This document shows, in pieces, positions 36,046 through 46,039 of a DNA stretch of 64,000 bases. Position numbers and translations under genes: made by a program. Positions within the stretch are counted from its first letter, which is position 1. Each line of letters begins with the position of its first letter. Origin of the DNA: Afipia birgiae 34632 (GTDB lineage Bacteria; Pseudomonadota; Alphaproteobacteria; Rhizobiales; Xanthobacteraceae); assembly GCF_000308295.2 (NCBI RefSeq), contig NZ_HG326654.1, positions 553,694 to 617,693 on the forward strand, given 5' to 3'. A model generated the notes under the pieces. That model saw only the letters and a program-made list of their open reading frames with translations. It had not been told where the DNA came from and did not search any database.

Positions 36046-37674
36046 ATGCTTGGATTGATGCAAAATTGGCCCTTGTTGTGTCATCGGATTATCGATCACG
36101 CAGCGGCAATTCACGGCAAGCAGGAAGTCGTGACGCGATCGGTCGAAGGGCCTATTCATCGCACCAATTACGCCGAAATTCGTGCCCGCGCGCTGAAAGT
36201 CGGCCAGCAGCTCGACAAGCATGGCATCAAGATCGGCGATCGCGTCGCTACCATCGCATGGAACACCTGGCGTCATCTCGAAGCATGGTACGGCATCATG
36301 GGCATCGGCGCCATTTGCCATACCGTCAATCCGCGGCTGTTCCCGGACCAGATCGTCTGGATCGTCAATCATGCGCAAGACCGCATCATGATGACCGACC
36401 TCACGTTTGTTCCGCTGCTGGAAAAGATCGCGGACAAAATGCCGTCTGTCGAACGCTTCATCGTGTTCACCGACAAGGCTCACATGCCGCAGACCACGCT
36501 GAAGAACGCGATCTCCTATGAAGAGTGGATCGCCGAGGTCGATGGCAACTTCCAGTGGAAGGAATTCGACGAGAATACCGCGGCCGCAATGTGCTACACT
36601 TCGGGCACTACCGGCGATCCGAAGGGCGTGCTCTATTCGCACCGATCGAACGTTCTCCATGCGCTGATGGCCAACAACACCGACGCGCTCGGCACCCGCG
36701 CCAGCGACACCATGTTGCCGGTGGTGCCGCTGTTCCACGCCAACAGCTGGGGCATCGCATTCTCGGCACCGACGATGGGTACCAAACTGGTGATGCCCGG
36801 CGCGAAGCTCGACGGCGCGTCGGTCTATGAACTGCTTTCCACCGAAAAGGTGACCTACACCGCCGGCGTGCCGACGGTGTGGCTGATGCTCCTGCAATAC
36901 ATGGCTGCCGAGAAGAAGACACTGCCCGATCTGAAAGTCCTGATCTGCGGCGGCTCGGCAATGCCGCGCTCCATGATCAAGGCCTTCGTCGATCAGGGCG
37001 TCGAGGTTCGCCACGCATGGGGCATGACGGAGATGAGCCCGATCGGCACCGTGGGCGCGCTCAAGCCGCCGTTCGCGACGCTGACCGGCGACCCCCGGCT
37101 CGATATCCTGCAAACGCAGGGTTATCCGCCGTTCGGCGTGCAGATGAAGATCACCGACGACAACGGCAAGGAACTGCCGTGGGACGGCAAGACCTTCGGG
37201 CGCCTCAAGGTGAGCGGACCGTCGATCTCGAAAGCCTACTATCGTGTCGAGACCAACATCCTCGACGACAAGGGCTTCTTCGACACCGGCGACGTCGCCA
37301 CCATCGACGCCGATGCCTACATGCGGATCACAGACCGCTCCAAGGACGTAATCAAGTCGGGCGGAGAATGGATATCGTCGATCGATCTCGAAAACCTTGC
37401 GGTCGGCCATCCGAAGGTGCTGGAAGCCGCAGTCATCGGCGTCCACCATCCGAAATGGGACGAACGGCCGCTGCTGATCGTGCAGCTGAAACCTGAGCAG
37501 AAGGCAAGCCGTGACGAGATCCTGCAGTACATGGACGGGAAGATCGCAAAGTGGTGGATGCCGGACGATGTCCAGTTCGTGGACGCCATTCCGCACACCG
37601 CGACCGGGAAGATCTTGAAGACGGCACTCCGGGATCAGTTCAAGAACTACCAGTTCCCAACCGCAGCGGCCTGA
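36046..37674 (+). CDS. Fatty-acid--CoA ligase (AMP-binding, long/medium chain)
   Basis: A 542-residue adenylate-forming enzyme that activates fatty acids to acyl-CoA. The P-loop CYTSGTTGDPKG lies near 183-194, WGMTEMSP near 325, the GDVATIDADAYMRITDRSKD hinge near 415-434, and the catalytic Lys in PHTATGKILKTALR near the C-terminus. It resembles the long-chain/dimethylsulfoniopropionate-type ligases; substrate chain length is not predictable. The ATG at 36046 follows AGGAGG. It is followed by a hairpin terminator and is divergent from the extensin-like gene. Confidence 0.93.
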   Translation: MLGLMQNWPLLCHRIIDHAAAIHGKQEVVTRSVEGPIHRTNYAEIRARALKVGQQLDKHGIKIGDRVATIAWNTWRHLEAWYGIMGIGAICHTVNPRLFPDQIVWIVNHAQDRIMMTDLTFVPLLEKIADKMPSVERFIVFTDKAHMPQTTLKNAISYEEWIAEVDGNFQWKEFDENTAAAMCYTSGTTGDPKGVLYSHRSNVLHALMANNTDALGTRASDTMLPVVPLFHANSWGIAFSAPTMGTKLVMPGAKLDGASVYELLSTEKVTYTAGVPTVWLMLLQYMAAEKKTLPDLKVLICGGSAMPRSMIKAFVDQGVEVRHAWGMTEMSPIGTVGALKPPFATLTGDPRLDILQTQGYPPFGVQMKITDDNGKELPWDGKTFGRLKVSGPSISKAYYRVETNILDDKGFFDTGDVATIDADAYMRITDRSKDVIKSGGEWISSIDLENLAVGHPKVLEAAVIGVHHPKWDERPLLIVQLKPEQKASRDEILQYMDGKIAKWWMPDDVQFVDAIPHTATGKILKTALRDQFKNYQFPTAAA

Positions 37675-37697
37675 GGTTGCTGGTCCGATTAGACATT

Positions 37698-37723
37698 ATG
37701 CCCGGCCTCGCGCCGGGCATTTT
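37698..37723 (+). terminator. Hairpin terminator after the acyl-CoA ligase gene
   Basis: Perfect 9-bp stem ATGCCCGGC (37698-37706) / GCCGGGCAT (37712-37720), loop CTCGC, then TTTT. The T-run is short, so termination may be partial. Confidence 0.65.
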
Positions 37724-37821
37724 CGTGCCTGGTTTCCAAACCAGCTTCCCTCCGGCCCTGAAAATGCGCTAGGTCACCGGCGCGCCCCTTTCAGCACCGG
37801 CGCAGGGAATGGATTCGAGGC

Positions 37822-38670
37822 ATGGCCCGCCGGATTGCCGCCGCTTACCAGATGGAGCCGATCTCCGCTCTCGCCTCGTGGTCGCGGCGCCTTGCGGTGT
37901 TTTCGCTGCTCGCATCAATTGTTGCGGTCGTCATCGTCCGGTTCGGATTTCTCGACTTCAAGCCGGCGCTGACGACGTTCTTCGGCGCGCTCGCCTGTGC
38001 TGGCCTCTCAATCCTGGTTGGCCTCGCGGCCTTTGCGGCCATCTGGCAAAATGGCTCGCGCGGCATGAGTCGCATCCTGCTGGCCTTCCTGATCGACGCC
38101 ACTATCCTTGCTTACCCGGCTTACCTCGCCTTCCAGTTCCGCACACTGCCGGCCATTCACGACATCACCACCGATCCGATCAACCCGCCGCGATTTGAGG
38201 CGCTGGCGCGGCTACGCGCGGGCGATGGCGCGAATCCTGCCGTCTATGCGGGTCTGTATTCCGCCGAACAGCAGCGCATCGCCTATCCCGATGTCGAGCC
38301 GATCAACATCGACGTGCCCGTTCTGAAAGCTTACGAGATGGCGCTGCGTCTGGTGAACCGGCACAAGTGGCTGGTGATCGACGAACGCCCGCCGCAGCCT
38401 CCACAGCGTATCGGCCGTATCGAGGCCGTGGCACGAACACCGATTATGGGCTTCCGCGAGGACGTCGCGATCCGCATCATGCCGGACGGCGACGGAGCGC
38501 GTGTCGACCTCCGCTCATCGTCCCGCTATTTCGAACATGACCTCGGCACCAACGCGGCGCGCATCATCAAGTTCGCGGAAGAGTTGAATGACGCAGTGGA
38601 TACCGCGCAGCCGGTGAAAATGCTGATTACGCCGGCCAAGCCTCAGGCCAAGGGCGCAACCAAGCGATAA
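37822..38670 (+). CDS. DUF1499 domain-containing membrane protein
   Basis: A 282-residue protein with three hydrophobic N-terminal helices (about 25-45, 53-75, 82-104) and a C-terminal DUF1499 domain (about 155-270, VPVLKAYEMALRLVNRHKW ... FREDVAIRIMPDGDG ... FEHDLGTNAARIIKF). Function unknown. The ATG at 37822 is taken from the start of the shared alphaproteobacterial form. Its end overlaps the convergent metallo-hydrolase gene by 28 bp. No operon partner. Confidence 0.88.
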   Translation: MARRIAAAYQMEPISALASWSRRLAVFSLLASIVAVVIVRFGFLDFKPALTTFFGALACAGLSILVGLAAFAAIWQNGSRGMSRILLAFLIDATILAYPAYLAFQFRTLPAIHDITTDPINPPRFEALARLRAGDGANPAVYAGLYSAEQQRIAYPDVEPINIDVPVLKAYEMALRLVNRHKWLVIDERPPQPPQRIGRIEAVARTPIMGFREDVAIRIMPDGDGARVDLRSSSRYFEHDLGTNAARIIKFAEELNDAVDTAQPVKMLITPAKPQAKGATKR

Positions 38671-39572
38671 CTGCCGTCGATGGTCGGATCGCCATCGGTC
38701 GCGACCACGTCGCGCGCAACCAGATCTTCAAGATGCGCCAATACCGAATAGCCGGCAGCGCCGACCAGTCGCGGATCGATGCCGATGTAGCTCGCGCGCA
38801 CGATGGTCGGAATGTCGGCCTCACCCTTCGCCAGCCGGTGCAAAATCGACGCTTCGCGCGCCTGGCGGTGACGAATGAGAAACTTCACGAACCGCACGGC
38901 ATCCGGAATTTCCGGGCCGTGACCGGAGAAATAGAGTTGCTCGTCGCGAAGCGCCAGCCTCTCGAGCGAGGCCATGTAGTCGACCATCGATCCGTCCGGT
39001 GGCGCCACGATCGAGGTCGACCAGCCCATCACGTGATCGCCGACGAACGTCAGCTTCCGTTCAGGCCAAGCGAAGGCGATGTGATTGGCGGTGTGTCCCG
39101 GGGTCGCGACAACTTCCAGCCGCCAGCCATCCCCCTCTACGACATCGCCATCCTTGAGGATGCGATCCGGACGGAAGTTCCAGTCGCCGCCGGACTCGGT
39201 GGCGCGGGTTTCAGTCGCATAGGCCGGTCGGGACGCGCGGTGCTGGCCTTCGGCGTAAACTGTCGCGCCAGTCGCGGCCTTGAGGCGGGCAACGCCGGGG
39301 GAATGATCGTTGTGGGTGTGAGTCACGAGGATATGCGTGACGGTCTCGCCACGCACCGCATCGAGCAGCGCCTGCGTATGAGCCTCATCGACCGGACCAG
39401 GATCAATGATCGCGACGTTACCCTTTCCGACGATGTAGCTTACCGTTCCGGTAAACGTGAACGGGCTGGGATTGTCGCACAACACCCGCCGGACGCCGGC
39501 GACCACTTCGTCCACGATACCGGGCGCGAGCTGAAAATCCCGGTTGAACGGAATATCGTCATTGACGCTCAA
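38643..39572 (-). CDS. MBL-fold metallo-hydrolase
   Basis: A 309-residue metallo-beta-lactamase-fold hydrolase. The metal motif HTHNDH has H85, H87, D89 and H90; the third-site His is in TPGHTANHIAF and the bridging Asp in FVGDHVMG. A C-terminal winged-helix-like segment (about 250-305) is present, as in LACTB2-type or glyoxalase-II-like proteins, so an RNA endonuclease or thioesterase role is possible; neither is proven. TTG at 39572 is chosen because GAGG stands eight bases upstream; in-frame extension to 39671 has no such support. It lies just downstream of the acyl-CoA dehydrogenase gene on the same strand. Confidence 0.88.
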   Translation of the reverse strand: MSVNDDIPFNRDFQLAPGIVDEVVAGVRRVLCDNPSPFTFTGTVSYIVGKGNVAIIDPGPVDEAHTQALLDAVRGETVTHILVTHTHNDHSPGVARLKAATGATVYAEGQHRASRPAYATETRATESGGDWNFRPDRILKDGDVVEGDGWRLEVVATPGHTANHIAFAWPERKLTFVGDHVMGWSTSIVAPPDGSMVDYMASLERLALRDEQLYFSGHGPEIPDAVRFVKFLIRHRQAREASILHRLAKGEADIPTIVRASYIGIDPRLVGAAGYSVLAHLEDLVARDVVATDGDPTIDGSYRLVAPLA

Positions 39573-39600
39573 AGCTGAAACCTCACCTGATCGGGCGCGC

Positions 39601-40815
39601 TTACGAAAACGCCTGGATGCCGGTGATGGCGCGGCCGAGGATGAGGGCGTGCACGTCGTGGGTGCCCTCATAGGTGTTCACGGTCTCGAGATTCTGCGCG
39701 TGACGCATCACGTGATACTCGCTGGAGATGCCGTTGCCGCCGTGCATGTCGCGGGCGAGACGCGCGATGTCGAGCGCTTTGCCGCAGTTGTTGCGCTTCA
39801 TGATCGAGATCATCTCCGGCGCCATCTTGCCTTCATCCATCAGGCGGCCGACGCGCAGCGAGCCCTGCAGACCCAGCGCGATCTCGGTCTCCATGTCAGC
39901 CAGCTTCTTCTGCACAAGCTGCGTCGCGGCCAATGGACGGCCAAACTGCTTGCGCTCGAGCGTGTACTGCCGCGCGCGGGCGAAGCAGTCTTCCGCCGCA
40001 CCCATGGCCCCCCACGAAATGCCGTAGCGGGCGCGGTTGAGGCAACCGAAAGGTCCGGCAAGACCCGACACGTTCGGGAGCAGTGCGCTTTCCGGAACCA
40101 CGACGCCGTCCATCACGACTTCGCCGGTGATCGAGGCGCGCAAACTTAGCTTGCCGCCGATCTTCGGCGCGGAGAGGCCCTTCATACCCTTCTCGAGGAT
40201 GAAGCCGCGGACCTTGTTGTCATGCGCGGCGGATTTCGCCCACACCACGAACACGTCGGCGATCGGCGCGTTGGAAATCCACATCTTTGAGCCGGTCAGA
40301 CGATAGCCGTCGGCGACCTTCTCGGCGCGCGTCTTCATGCCGTCCGGATCCGAACCGGCATCGGGCTCGGTGAGGCCGAAGCAGCCGACCCACTCGCCGG
40401 TAGCCAGCTTTGGCAGGTACTTCTTGCGCTGGGTCTCGTCGCCATAGGCGTAAATCGGATACATCACCAGCGACGACTGCACGCTGTTCATCGAGCGGTA
40501 GCCGGAATCGATCCGCTCGATCTCGCGCGCCACAAGGCCATAGGCAACGTAGCTCGCGTTGGCGCAGCCATACTCTTCCGGAAGCGTGACGCCGATCAGG
40601 CCGAGTTCGCCCATCTCGTTGAAGATTTCGCGATCCGTCTTTTCTTCGAGATAGGCCTGCGTCACCCGCGGCAGCAGCTTGTCCTGAGCATAGGCCCGCG
40701 CCGTGTCGCGGATCATCCGCTCGTCCTCGGTCAACTGATCGTCAAGCAGGAACGGATCGTCCCAATGGAATGTCGCCTTGGCGGGCTTGTCCTTGGTCTG
40801 CGGACGGGCACTCAT
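39601..40815 (-). CDS. gcdH: Glutaryl-CoA dehydrogenase
   Basis: A 404-residue FAD acyl-CoA dehydrogenase. The catalytic base is E383 in TYEGTHDVH. The FAD/substrate region is [20 protein letters not shown], and [18 protein letters not shown] holds the beta-domain. The sequence is closest in style to glutaryl-CoA dehydrogenase, which both oxidises and decarboxylates glutaryl-CoA to crotonyl-CoA in lysine, tryptophan and aromatic degradation. The residues that separate GCDH from other acyl-CoA dehydrogenases cannot be fully checked by eye, so other short-chain specificity remains possible. The gene is followed 28 bp later by the metallo-hydrolase. Confidence 0.92.
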   Translation of the reverse strand: MSARPQTKDKPAKATFHWDDPFLLDDQLTEDERMIRDTARAYAQDKLLPRVTQAYLEEKTDREIFNEMGELGLIGVTLPEEYGCANASYVAYGLVAREIERIDSGYRSMNSVQSSLVMYPIYAYGDETQRKKYLPKLATGEWVGCFGLTEPDAGSDPDGMKTRAEKVADGYRLTGSKMWISNAPIADVFVVWAKSAAHDNKVRGFILEKGMKGLSAPKIGGKLSLRASITGEVVMDGVVVPESALLPNVSGLAGPFGCLNRARYGISWGAMGAAEDCFARARQYTLERKQFGRPLAATQLVQKKLADMETEIALGLQGSLRVGRLMDEGKMAPEMISIMKRNNCGKALDIARLARDMHGGNGISSEYHVMRHAQNLETVNTYEGTHDVHALILGRAITGIQAFS

Positions 40816-40925
40816 GACAGTATCCTTTCAGCTACATCATCTGCTGCTCTGAAATCACGATAAATCGTCGGCGTCAGGTTGCAAGCGCAAAACCAGTTCC
40901 CGAATTCGCCAGACCGACGCGACGA

Positions 40926-42002
40926 CTAACCTTCAAACGGTTCATTGGCGACGATTTCGATTCCAAATCCCGAGAGGCCTTTGTAATCGTGCGCGGACGA
41001 TGTGAGGTGACGGATCGACGTCACGCCGAGATCACGCAGAATTTGCGCGCCGACGCCGACTTCACGCCATTGCCGGTGGCGATCCGCTTCCGCCGAATGA
41101 TCGTCAGCGATCGGGGCCACAGGCACGCCCGCTGCGCCGTCGCGCAGATACACCAGCACACCGCTGCCGTTCGTCTTAAAGTGCTCCAGCGCAGCAAGGA
41201 TCCGGCCCGACCCGAAGAAGATGTCCTTGATGATATTCGGCTTGTGAAAACGCGCCAGCACGTTCTGGCCGTTACCGACCCCCTTGTAGACGAACGCGAC
41301 GTGATAGACTGGATCGAACGGCGAGCGATAGGCATAGCCGTCCAGTTGCCCGATCGGGCTATCGACCGTGAAGGTCGATACCCGCTCGATCAGTTTCTCG
41401 CGCGCCTGCCGGTACGAAATCATGTCAGCGATGGTGACATGCTTGAGGTTGTGCTGTGCCGCGAACTTCACGACCTGTTCGCCCTTCATCACCGTGCCGT
41501 CGTCGTTCATGAGTTCGCTGATGACGCCGACCGGCGGCAGATCGCACAGCTTGCAGAGATCGACCGCGGCCTCGGTATGACCCGAACGCAGAAGAACACC
41601 ACCATCTCGTGCGATCAGCGGAAAGATGTGACCGGGGCGCGCAAAATCGCTGGCGCCGGCGTTGGGATTGGCCAGCGCGCGGCAACAGACAGTGCGCTCC
41701 TCAGCCGAAATGCCGGTGGTCATTCCGGGCTTGTAGTCGATCGACACCGTGAAGGCGGTGGTGTGATTGGAGTCGTTATGGGCGACCATCGGGTCGAGCC
41801 GCAGACGCCGCGCGTTGTCCGCTGTGATCGGGGCGCAAACGATGCCTGAGGTGTGGCGGATGATGAACGCCATCTTCTCCGCTGTACACAAGGTCGCGGC
41901 GACGATCAGATCGCCCTCGCCTTCGCGGTCATCGTCGTCGGTGACCACGACGATTTCACCCGCTGCAAACGCCTTCAGAACTTCGGGGATAGGATGGGCC
42001 AT
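40926..42002 (-). CDS. ribB: 3,4-dihydroxy-2-butanone-4-phosphate synthase, with degenerate GTP cyclohydrolase II-like C-terminus
   Basis: A 358-residue riboflavin-pathway enzyme. The N-terminal DHBP synthase domain (about 1-205) converts ribulose 5-phosphate to DHBP. It has TDDDDREGEGDLI, SGIVCAPIT, RPGHIFPLIARDGGVL and GHTEAAVDLCKL with the expected acidic and His catalytic residues. The C-terminal half (about 210-358) follows GTP cyclohydrolase II topology, but the zinc-binding Cys cluster of active enzymes is missing and FFGSGRILAALEHFK stands in its place. It is thus a bifunctional-looking RibBX form with only the DHBP activity likely. No FMN riboswitch was recognised upstream. Confidence 0.92.
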   Translation of the reverse strand: MAHPIPEVLKAFAAGEIVVVTDDDDREGEGDLIVAATLCTAEKMAFIIRHTSGIVCAPITADNARRLRLDPMVAHNDSNHTTAFTVSIDYKPGMTTGISAEERTVCCRALANPNAGASDFARPGHIFPLIARDGGVLLRSGHTEAAVDLCKLCDLPPVGVISELMNDDGTVMKGEQVVKFAAQHNLKHVTIADMISYRQAREKLIERVSTFTVDSPIGQLDGYAYRSPFDPVYHVAFVYKGVGNGQNVLARFHKPNIIKDIFFGSGRILAALEHFKTNGSGVLVYLRDGAAGVPVAPIADDHSAEADRHRQWREVGVGAQILRDLGVTSIRHLTSSAHDYKGLSGFGIEIVANEPFEG

Positions 42003-42237
42003 AACGTGCTCGTGCTCTCAAAAAGGGTGCAGATCGTATGGCGCAGGGCGCGGGCGCGCGCAACTGTCCCGTCCACATGGCCGTCATCCGCGGACGTTTA
42101 ACGCTGAGAATTGAAAGATATGCTCTTCCCAAATCGGAGCAAGGGTCCGGATTTGTACGCGAGACGCCGGATTTCGCAGTTTTAAACGACACAGCTTCCG
42201 CGTGGCGAAACGTGCCCCCCGGCCCGGATCATTGACG

Positions 42238-43962
42238 TCAAGGCAGGACTTCCCTGCGCTCGGCCAAAAGGCCGTCCATCTCGGCGCGCTTCTCCTCCAG
42301 CAGACCCTGGTCCGCAGCATCGATCACCTTGTAAAGTTCCTCGGCGTCCGTGATGCGGGTCACCGTCACATAATCCGCGCCGGCAGCGTAAATATCCCTC
42401 ACATCGGCCAGCAGGTCTGCCGTCGAAATAATCTTCGCATCCGGGTTCATCGAACGGACGTGGCGGACCAATTTTTCGTTGTTGGCGCCTTTCAGCAGCG
42501 AATCCGGCACGCTGAGAATGATGATCTCCGCGTTGCCGACGCCGGCATGCAGCAGAGTGTCTATATTGCTGATGTCACCATAGATGACGTGAATACCACG
42601 CGCGGTCAGCGTGCGGAATACGTTCGGATTGAAGTCGACCACGCTGATCTGATCGAGCAGAGACTTGTTCTGCCGTTCTATCTCGCTCACCAGCGCGCTC
42701 GCTGCGCGGAAGAAACCAAGAATGACGATCCTCCGGGCGGCGCCATGCCCCCCCTCATGGTCATCGGCAGTTTGCGTCTGGTCAAGATCGCGAAACCCAG
42801 TCCGCTTCATCGCACCGATGGCCCACCGGGTAATCGGGTCGCTGCGCATGATCACAAAGGTCGACAGAACCGCGAGGATCACGAAAGCAAATGACGCCGC
42901 GTTGGATGTCTCCTGCGTGATGTGCCCAGCGACGATGCCGGTCTGAATCACGACCAGCGAGAATTCGCTGATCTGCGAAAGGTTGAGCGCGGGCAACAGG
43001 CTGGCGCGAAGCCCCTGCTTCATAAGGTAGAGCGGCAGGAACGTCGTGACCATCCGGCTGACCACCGTAAATGCCGCGATCACGAGCGCCAGTCCGATCG
43101 TCGACGAATTCGGTATCGGGATCGTCATGCCGAGCGCCACGAAAAACAGCGTGATGAAAAAATCTCGCAGCGTGGTGACCTTCGCCGTTACGTCCAGCGC
43201 GTAAGGGAATGTCGAGAGCGATACACCGGCCACCAGCGATCCCATCTCCCGCGACAGATGAAGACGTTCGGCGATTTCGCCGATCAGGAAGCACCATGCC
43301 AGCGCCCCGAGCATGACGAGTTCAGGACTGCGTGCGATCTGGTGAAATATCCTAGGCAATACAAAGCGGCTGAGAATCATCGCCGTCGCAACCAGCGCGG
43401 CGACCCGGCCGATCGACATCAGGACGATACTGATCTGCAGATTGCCGAGACTCGGCTGGACCGCAAGAAACAGGATCGCGAAGATGTCCTGAAGCACCAA
43501 TACGCCCAGCGTGATGCGCCCCGGCAGCGTGTCGAGTTCACGCTTTTCGTAGAGAACCTTGACGATGATAACCGTGCTTGAGAGAGCACAGGCAACCGTC
43601 AGATAAAGTGCGTCGAACTTGCCGGCCCCCAGCGACAGGCCGATGGCAATAAAGAATGCGAGACCAAGCAGGCAGGCGCCAATCAATTGCCCGCCGGCGG
43701 CAAACAGGATCACACGGCCGGCCCTGATGATCTTTTTCAGGTCGATTTCCAGCCCGATCATGAACAGCATGAAAATCAGGCCAAGCTCGGAAATCGTGCT
43801 GATCGATTCCTGCGACTTGACCCATCCCATGCCGAACGGGCCGATGACGAAGCCACCGACCAGATAGGCGAGGATCAGAGGTTGCCGGAAAAAATGCGCG
43901 GCCAGGCCAAGCACCCAGGCAAACAGGATCGAAAAGGTAATATCGCGAATAAGTTCGTGCAT
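42238..43962 (-). CDS. CPA2-family cation:proton antiporter with TrkA-N domain (KefB/YbaL-like)
   Basis: A 574-residue integral membrane protein with an N-terminal Na+/H+-exchanger-type domain of about 12 helices (1-385, starting ITFSILFAWVLGLAAHFF). A cytoplasmic RCK/TrkA-N region (about 405-530) follows. The nucleotide-binding loop reads VILGFFRAA, departing from the standard GxGxxG, so NAD binding may be altered. It predicts K+/H+ or Na+/H+ exchange under redox or ionic control. It has a C-terminal helical tail. Single gene; the upstream spacer shows no specific element. Confidence 0.9.
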   Translation of the reverse strand: MHELIRDITFSILFAWVLGLAAHFFRQPLILAYLVGGFVIGPFGMGWVKSQESISTISELGLIFMLFMIGLEIDLKKIIRAGRVILFAAGGQLIGACLLGLAFFIAIGLSLGAGKFDALYLTVACALSSTVIIVKVLYEKRELDTLPGRITLGVLVLQDIFAILFLAVQPSLGNLQISIVLMSIGRVAALVATAMILSRFVLPRIFHQIARSPELVMLGALAWCFLIGEIAERLHLSREMGSLVAGVSLSTFPYALDVTAKVTTLRDFFITLFFVALGMTIPIPNSSTIGLALVIAAFTVVSRMVTTFLPLYLMKQGLRASLLPALNLSQISEFSLVVIQTGIVAGHITQETSNAASFAFVILAVLSTFVIMRSDPITRWAIGAMKRTGFRDLDQTQTADDHEGGHGAARRIVILGFFRAASALVSEIERQNKSLLDQISVVDFNPNVFRTLTARGIHVIYGDISNIDTLLHAGVGNAEIIILSVPDSLLKGANNEKLVRHVRSMNPDAKIISTADLLADVRDIYAAGADYVTVTRITDAEELYKVIDAADQGLLEEKRAEMDGLLAERREVLP

Positions 43963-44298
43963 GCCCTCGGCCGGCCCGGCAACGTCAAAAATGCCTGAAT
44001 CAAGTCCTTATATAAGGACCAAAGACCGCCGCGAAAGCAATATCTATGGCGCAATTTGCGCCGCCGGATGACGGCGGTTTGCGGCGGCTTTCGCCTCAAG
44101 CCCTGAATTTGAACATGGATGACGGCTGAGAGTGCAGAGGTGCCGCATCATTGTGCGACAAGTCAGCGCGGAATGCTACCCGATGGTGACCATGAAGTGA
44201 CAATCGCTAAAAACACGCCGACCCGTATCGCTCCTTGGCTTGAATAACGAGTCCTCCTGTATACGTTCCCGCCGGGGACTTCGAGCATCAGGTTGGTC
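43963..44298. other. Intergenic region antiporter / DUF2147 gene
   Basis: A 336-bp divergent spacer with small GC palindromes (for example GCCGCCGGATGACGGCGG near 44067-44085). No gene or known RNA motif is seen; promoters for both flanks are expected. Confidence 0.5.
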
Positions 44299-44745
44299 AT
44301 GAATTCGAAATTGAATCTCTTTTTCGCGCTGTTTCTTTTGGTCGGCGGCTGGAGCAGCGCTGCAGCGGCAGACGAAGGGTCCCCTCTTGGCCTTTGGGCT
44401 ACGGAGAAAGGCGACGCCCGAATTCAGGTTACCCAATGCGGACGAGCGCTCTGCGGCAAGGTTGCCTGGCTACGCGAAGCGATCGACCCCGCAACCGGCA
44501 AGCCGCAGACCGATGACAAGAACCCGGATCCTGCACTGGCGTCACGCCCCATGATTGGTGTTCAGCTTTTCCTTGGCATAGTTCCAAGCGGCCCCGGCAC
44601 CTGGACCGGCCACATCTATAATGGCGATGACGGCAAGGTTTATGATGGCAAGGTTTTGCTGACAGGACCAAGGACACTGCGCGTCGAAGGATGCGTCGGC
44701 GCGATTTGCGGCGGTGAAAACTGGACCCGGCTTGGCGGCCGCTGA
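44299..44745 (+). CDS. DUF2147 domain-containing exported protein
   Basis: A 148-residue secreted protein. A signal peptide covers about 1-25 (NLFFALFLLVGGWSSAAAA). The mature part is a DUF2147 beta domain, recognised by GLWATEKGDARIQVTQCGRALCGKVAWL and the closing CVGAICGGENWTR. Four Cys in pairs suggest disulfides. Biological role unknown; the family occurs widely in alphaproteobacteria. The ATG at 44299 is used although TTG at 44293 is in frame. It is convergent with napC. Confidence 0.88.
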   Translation: MNSKLNLFFALFLLVGGWSSAAAADEGSPLGLWATEKGDARIQVTQCGRALCGKVAWLREAIDPATGKPQTDDKNPDPALASRPMIGVQLFLGIVPSGPGTWTGHIYNGDDGKVYDGKVLLTGPRTLRVEGCVGAICGGENWTRLGGR

Positions 44746-44857
44746 GGCCATCGTCGCTTACACGAACGGCTGTGGTCGAGGCGCAGTAAAACGGCTAAAT
44801 ATCTATATTGCATGGAAATATGGTCGGATTTGCGGCCTTCGATTCTCCGCTATGGCG

Positions 44858-45562
44858 TCAATCGCTGTTCAGCGCAGCCGAGTTCGTTGAAGCGAGAAAA
44901 CGCTGCAACGATTGCCGCTGCTGTTCCAGGGAGCTCTGCCTGTCCCTTAGTTCTGCAGGTGCGGTCCAGCCCGGCTCGATCCCGGTCATGTCCGGCAATT
45001 CATGTGCAATGCCCTTGTGGCAATCAATGCAGGTTCGCTCTCCCGAGACCAAAAAACGGGTATGGATCTCCGCTGCCCGTCGCGTCTGCTTGGTGAAATC
45101 CATGGCGATCGCCGAATGGCAATTCCGGCATTCAAGCGAATCGTTGGCCTTAAGCCGCGCCCATTCGTGCTTTGCGAGCTCGAGGCGCATGTCGAGAAAC
45201 TTCTGCCGGGTCGAGATCGTGCCGAAAATTTTGCCCCAGACCTCCTTTGAAGCCTGCATCTTGCGTGCGATTTTATCGGTCCAATCGTGGGGCACGTGAC
45301 AATCGGGGCATGTCGCGCGCACTCCGGATCTGTTCGCGAAATGGATGGTCCGCTGAAGTTCCTGATACACGTTGTCGTGCATTTCGTGACAGGACGTGCA
45401 GAACTTTTCCGTATTGGTGATTTCAAGCGCCGTGTTGAACGCGCCCCAGAACATCACCCCGCACAGGAAGCCGCCAAGCGTCAGGAAGCCCAGGCTGAAA
45501 TAGGTGCTCGGCCGGCTCGCGATCCCCCAGAACCACCGCAGCAGAGCTTTCAATCTCGCCAT
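44858..45562 (-). CDS. napC: NapC/NirT-family tetraheme cytochrome c (quinol dehydrogenase of nitrate reductase)
   Basis: A 234-residue membrane-anchored cytochrome. One N-terminal anchor spans about 20-42 and four CxxCH heme sites follow: C55-H59, C85-H89, C145-H149 and C178-H182, the standard NapC count. It takes electrons from membrane quinol and passes them to NapB. ATG at 45562 gives the expected short cytoplasmic tail ([12 protein letters not shown]); the frame is open 24 codons further upstream without support. It is the last gene of the nap operon, 7 bp after napB. Confidence 0.96.
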   Translation of the reverse strand: MARLKALLRWFWGIASRPSTYFSLGFLTLGGFLCGVMFWGAFNTALEITNTEKFCTSCHEMHDNVYQELQRTIHFANRSGVRATCPDCHVPHDWTDKIARKMQASKEVWGKIFGTISTRQKFLDMRLELAKHEWARLKANDSLECRNCHSAIAMDFTKQTRRAAEIHTRFLVSGERTCIDCHKGIAHELPDMTGIEPGWTAPAELRDRQSSLEQQRQSLQRFLASTNSAALNSD

Positions 45563-45569
45563 CTCGCTC

Positions 45570-46034
45570 TCACTGCTTTGGTTCGTGGACCAGAAGCATG
45601 TCCTGGAACGTATTCGGCACCAGCGGGGCGGCATCGGTTTGCTGGACGTGGCAGGCGGTGCAGAAATATCGCCGCGGGGTCACATCGGCGAGGACCTGAC
45701 CATCGCGATCCATGAAATGGGTCACGCTGATCATCGGCGCACCGGATCCTTCGGTGTACTGGCGCCGATGGCAATCGAGGCAACGGTTGGTCCTCAGCGT
45801 GAGCTGATAGTTGTCAATCGAGTGCGGGATCACCGGCGGTTGCTCGGGATAATTGCGCATCACACGCCTGTCGTCGGTGATCGGACGCGCAAACGGCGGG
45901 ATCGGAGACTCACTCATCGGAGCCCCGTTACCGGTGACCCGCGGGACGACCTTCGGCGCGGTCTGCGCGTAGATTGCGCCCGTCAGCAAAACGATGGACG
46001 CGCTCAGGACTGCCCCCAACAGGGAACGAACCAT
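45570..46034 (-). CDS. napB: Periplasmic nitrate reductase, diheme cytochrome c subunit
   Basis: A 154-residue periplasmic diheme cytochrome with a signal peptide (about 1-24, [20 protein letters not shown]) and two heme-binding CxxCH motifs at C85-H89 (NRCLDCHRR) and C125-H129 (YFCTACHVQ). It forms the catalytic pair with NapA. The start at 46034 is after the napA stop at 46040, giving a 5-bp gap. Its length and motif spacing fit the family. Confidence 0.95.
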   Translation of the reverse strand: MVRSLLGAVLSASIVLLTGAIYAQTAPKVVPRVTGNGAPMSESPIPPFARPITDDRRVMRNYPEQPPVIPHSIDNYQLTLRTNRCLDCHRRQYTEGSGAPMISVTHFMDRDGQVLADVTPRRYFCTACHVQQTDAAPLVPNTFQDMLLVHEPKQ

Positions 46035-46039
46035 CACGC

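Noticed and set aside
38643-38670. 28-bp overlap of convergent gene ends as an unusual feature
   Set aside because: Short convergent overlaps at stop codons are common in compact bacterial genomes.
42003-42237. FMN riboswitch upstream of ribB
   Set aside because: The conserved AGGGG...GGGGCAGGGTG elements were not found on the relevant strand.
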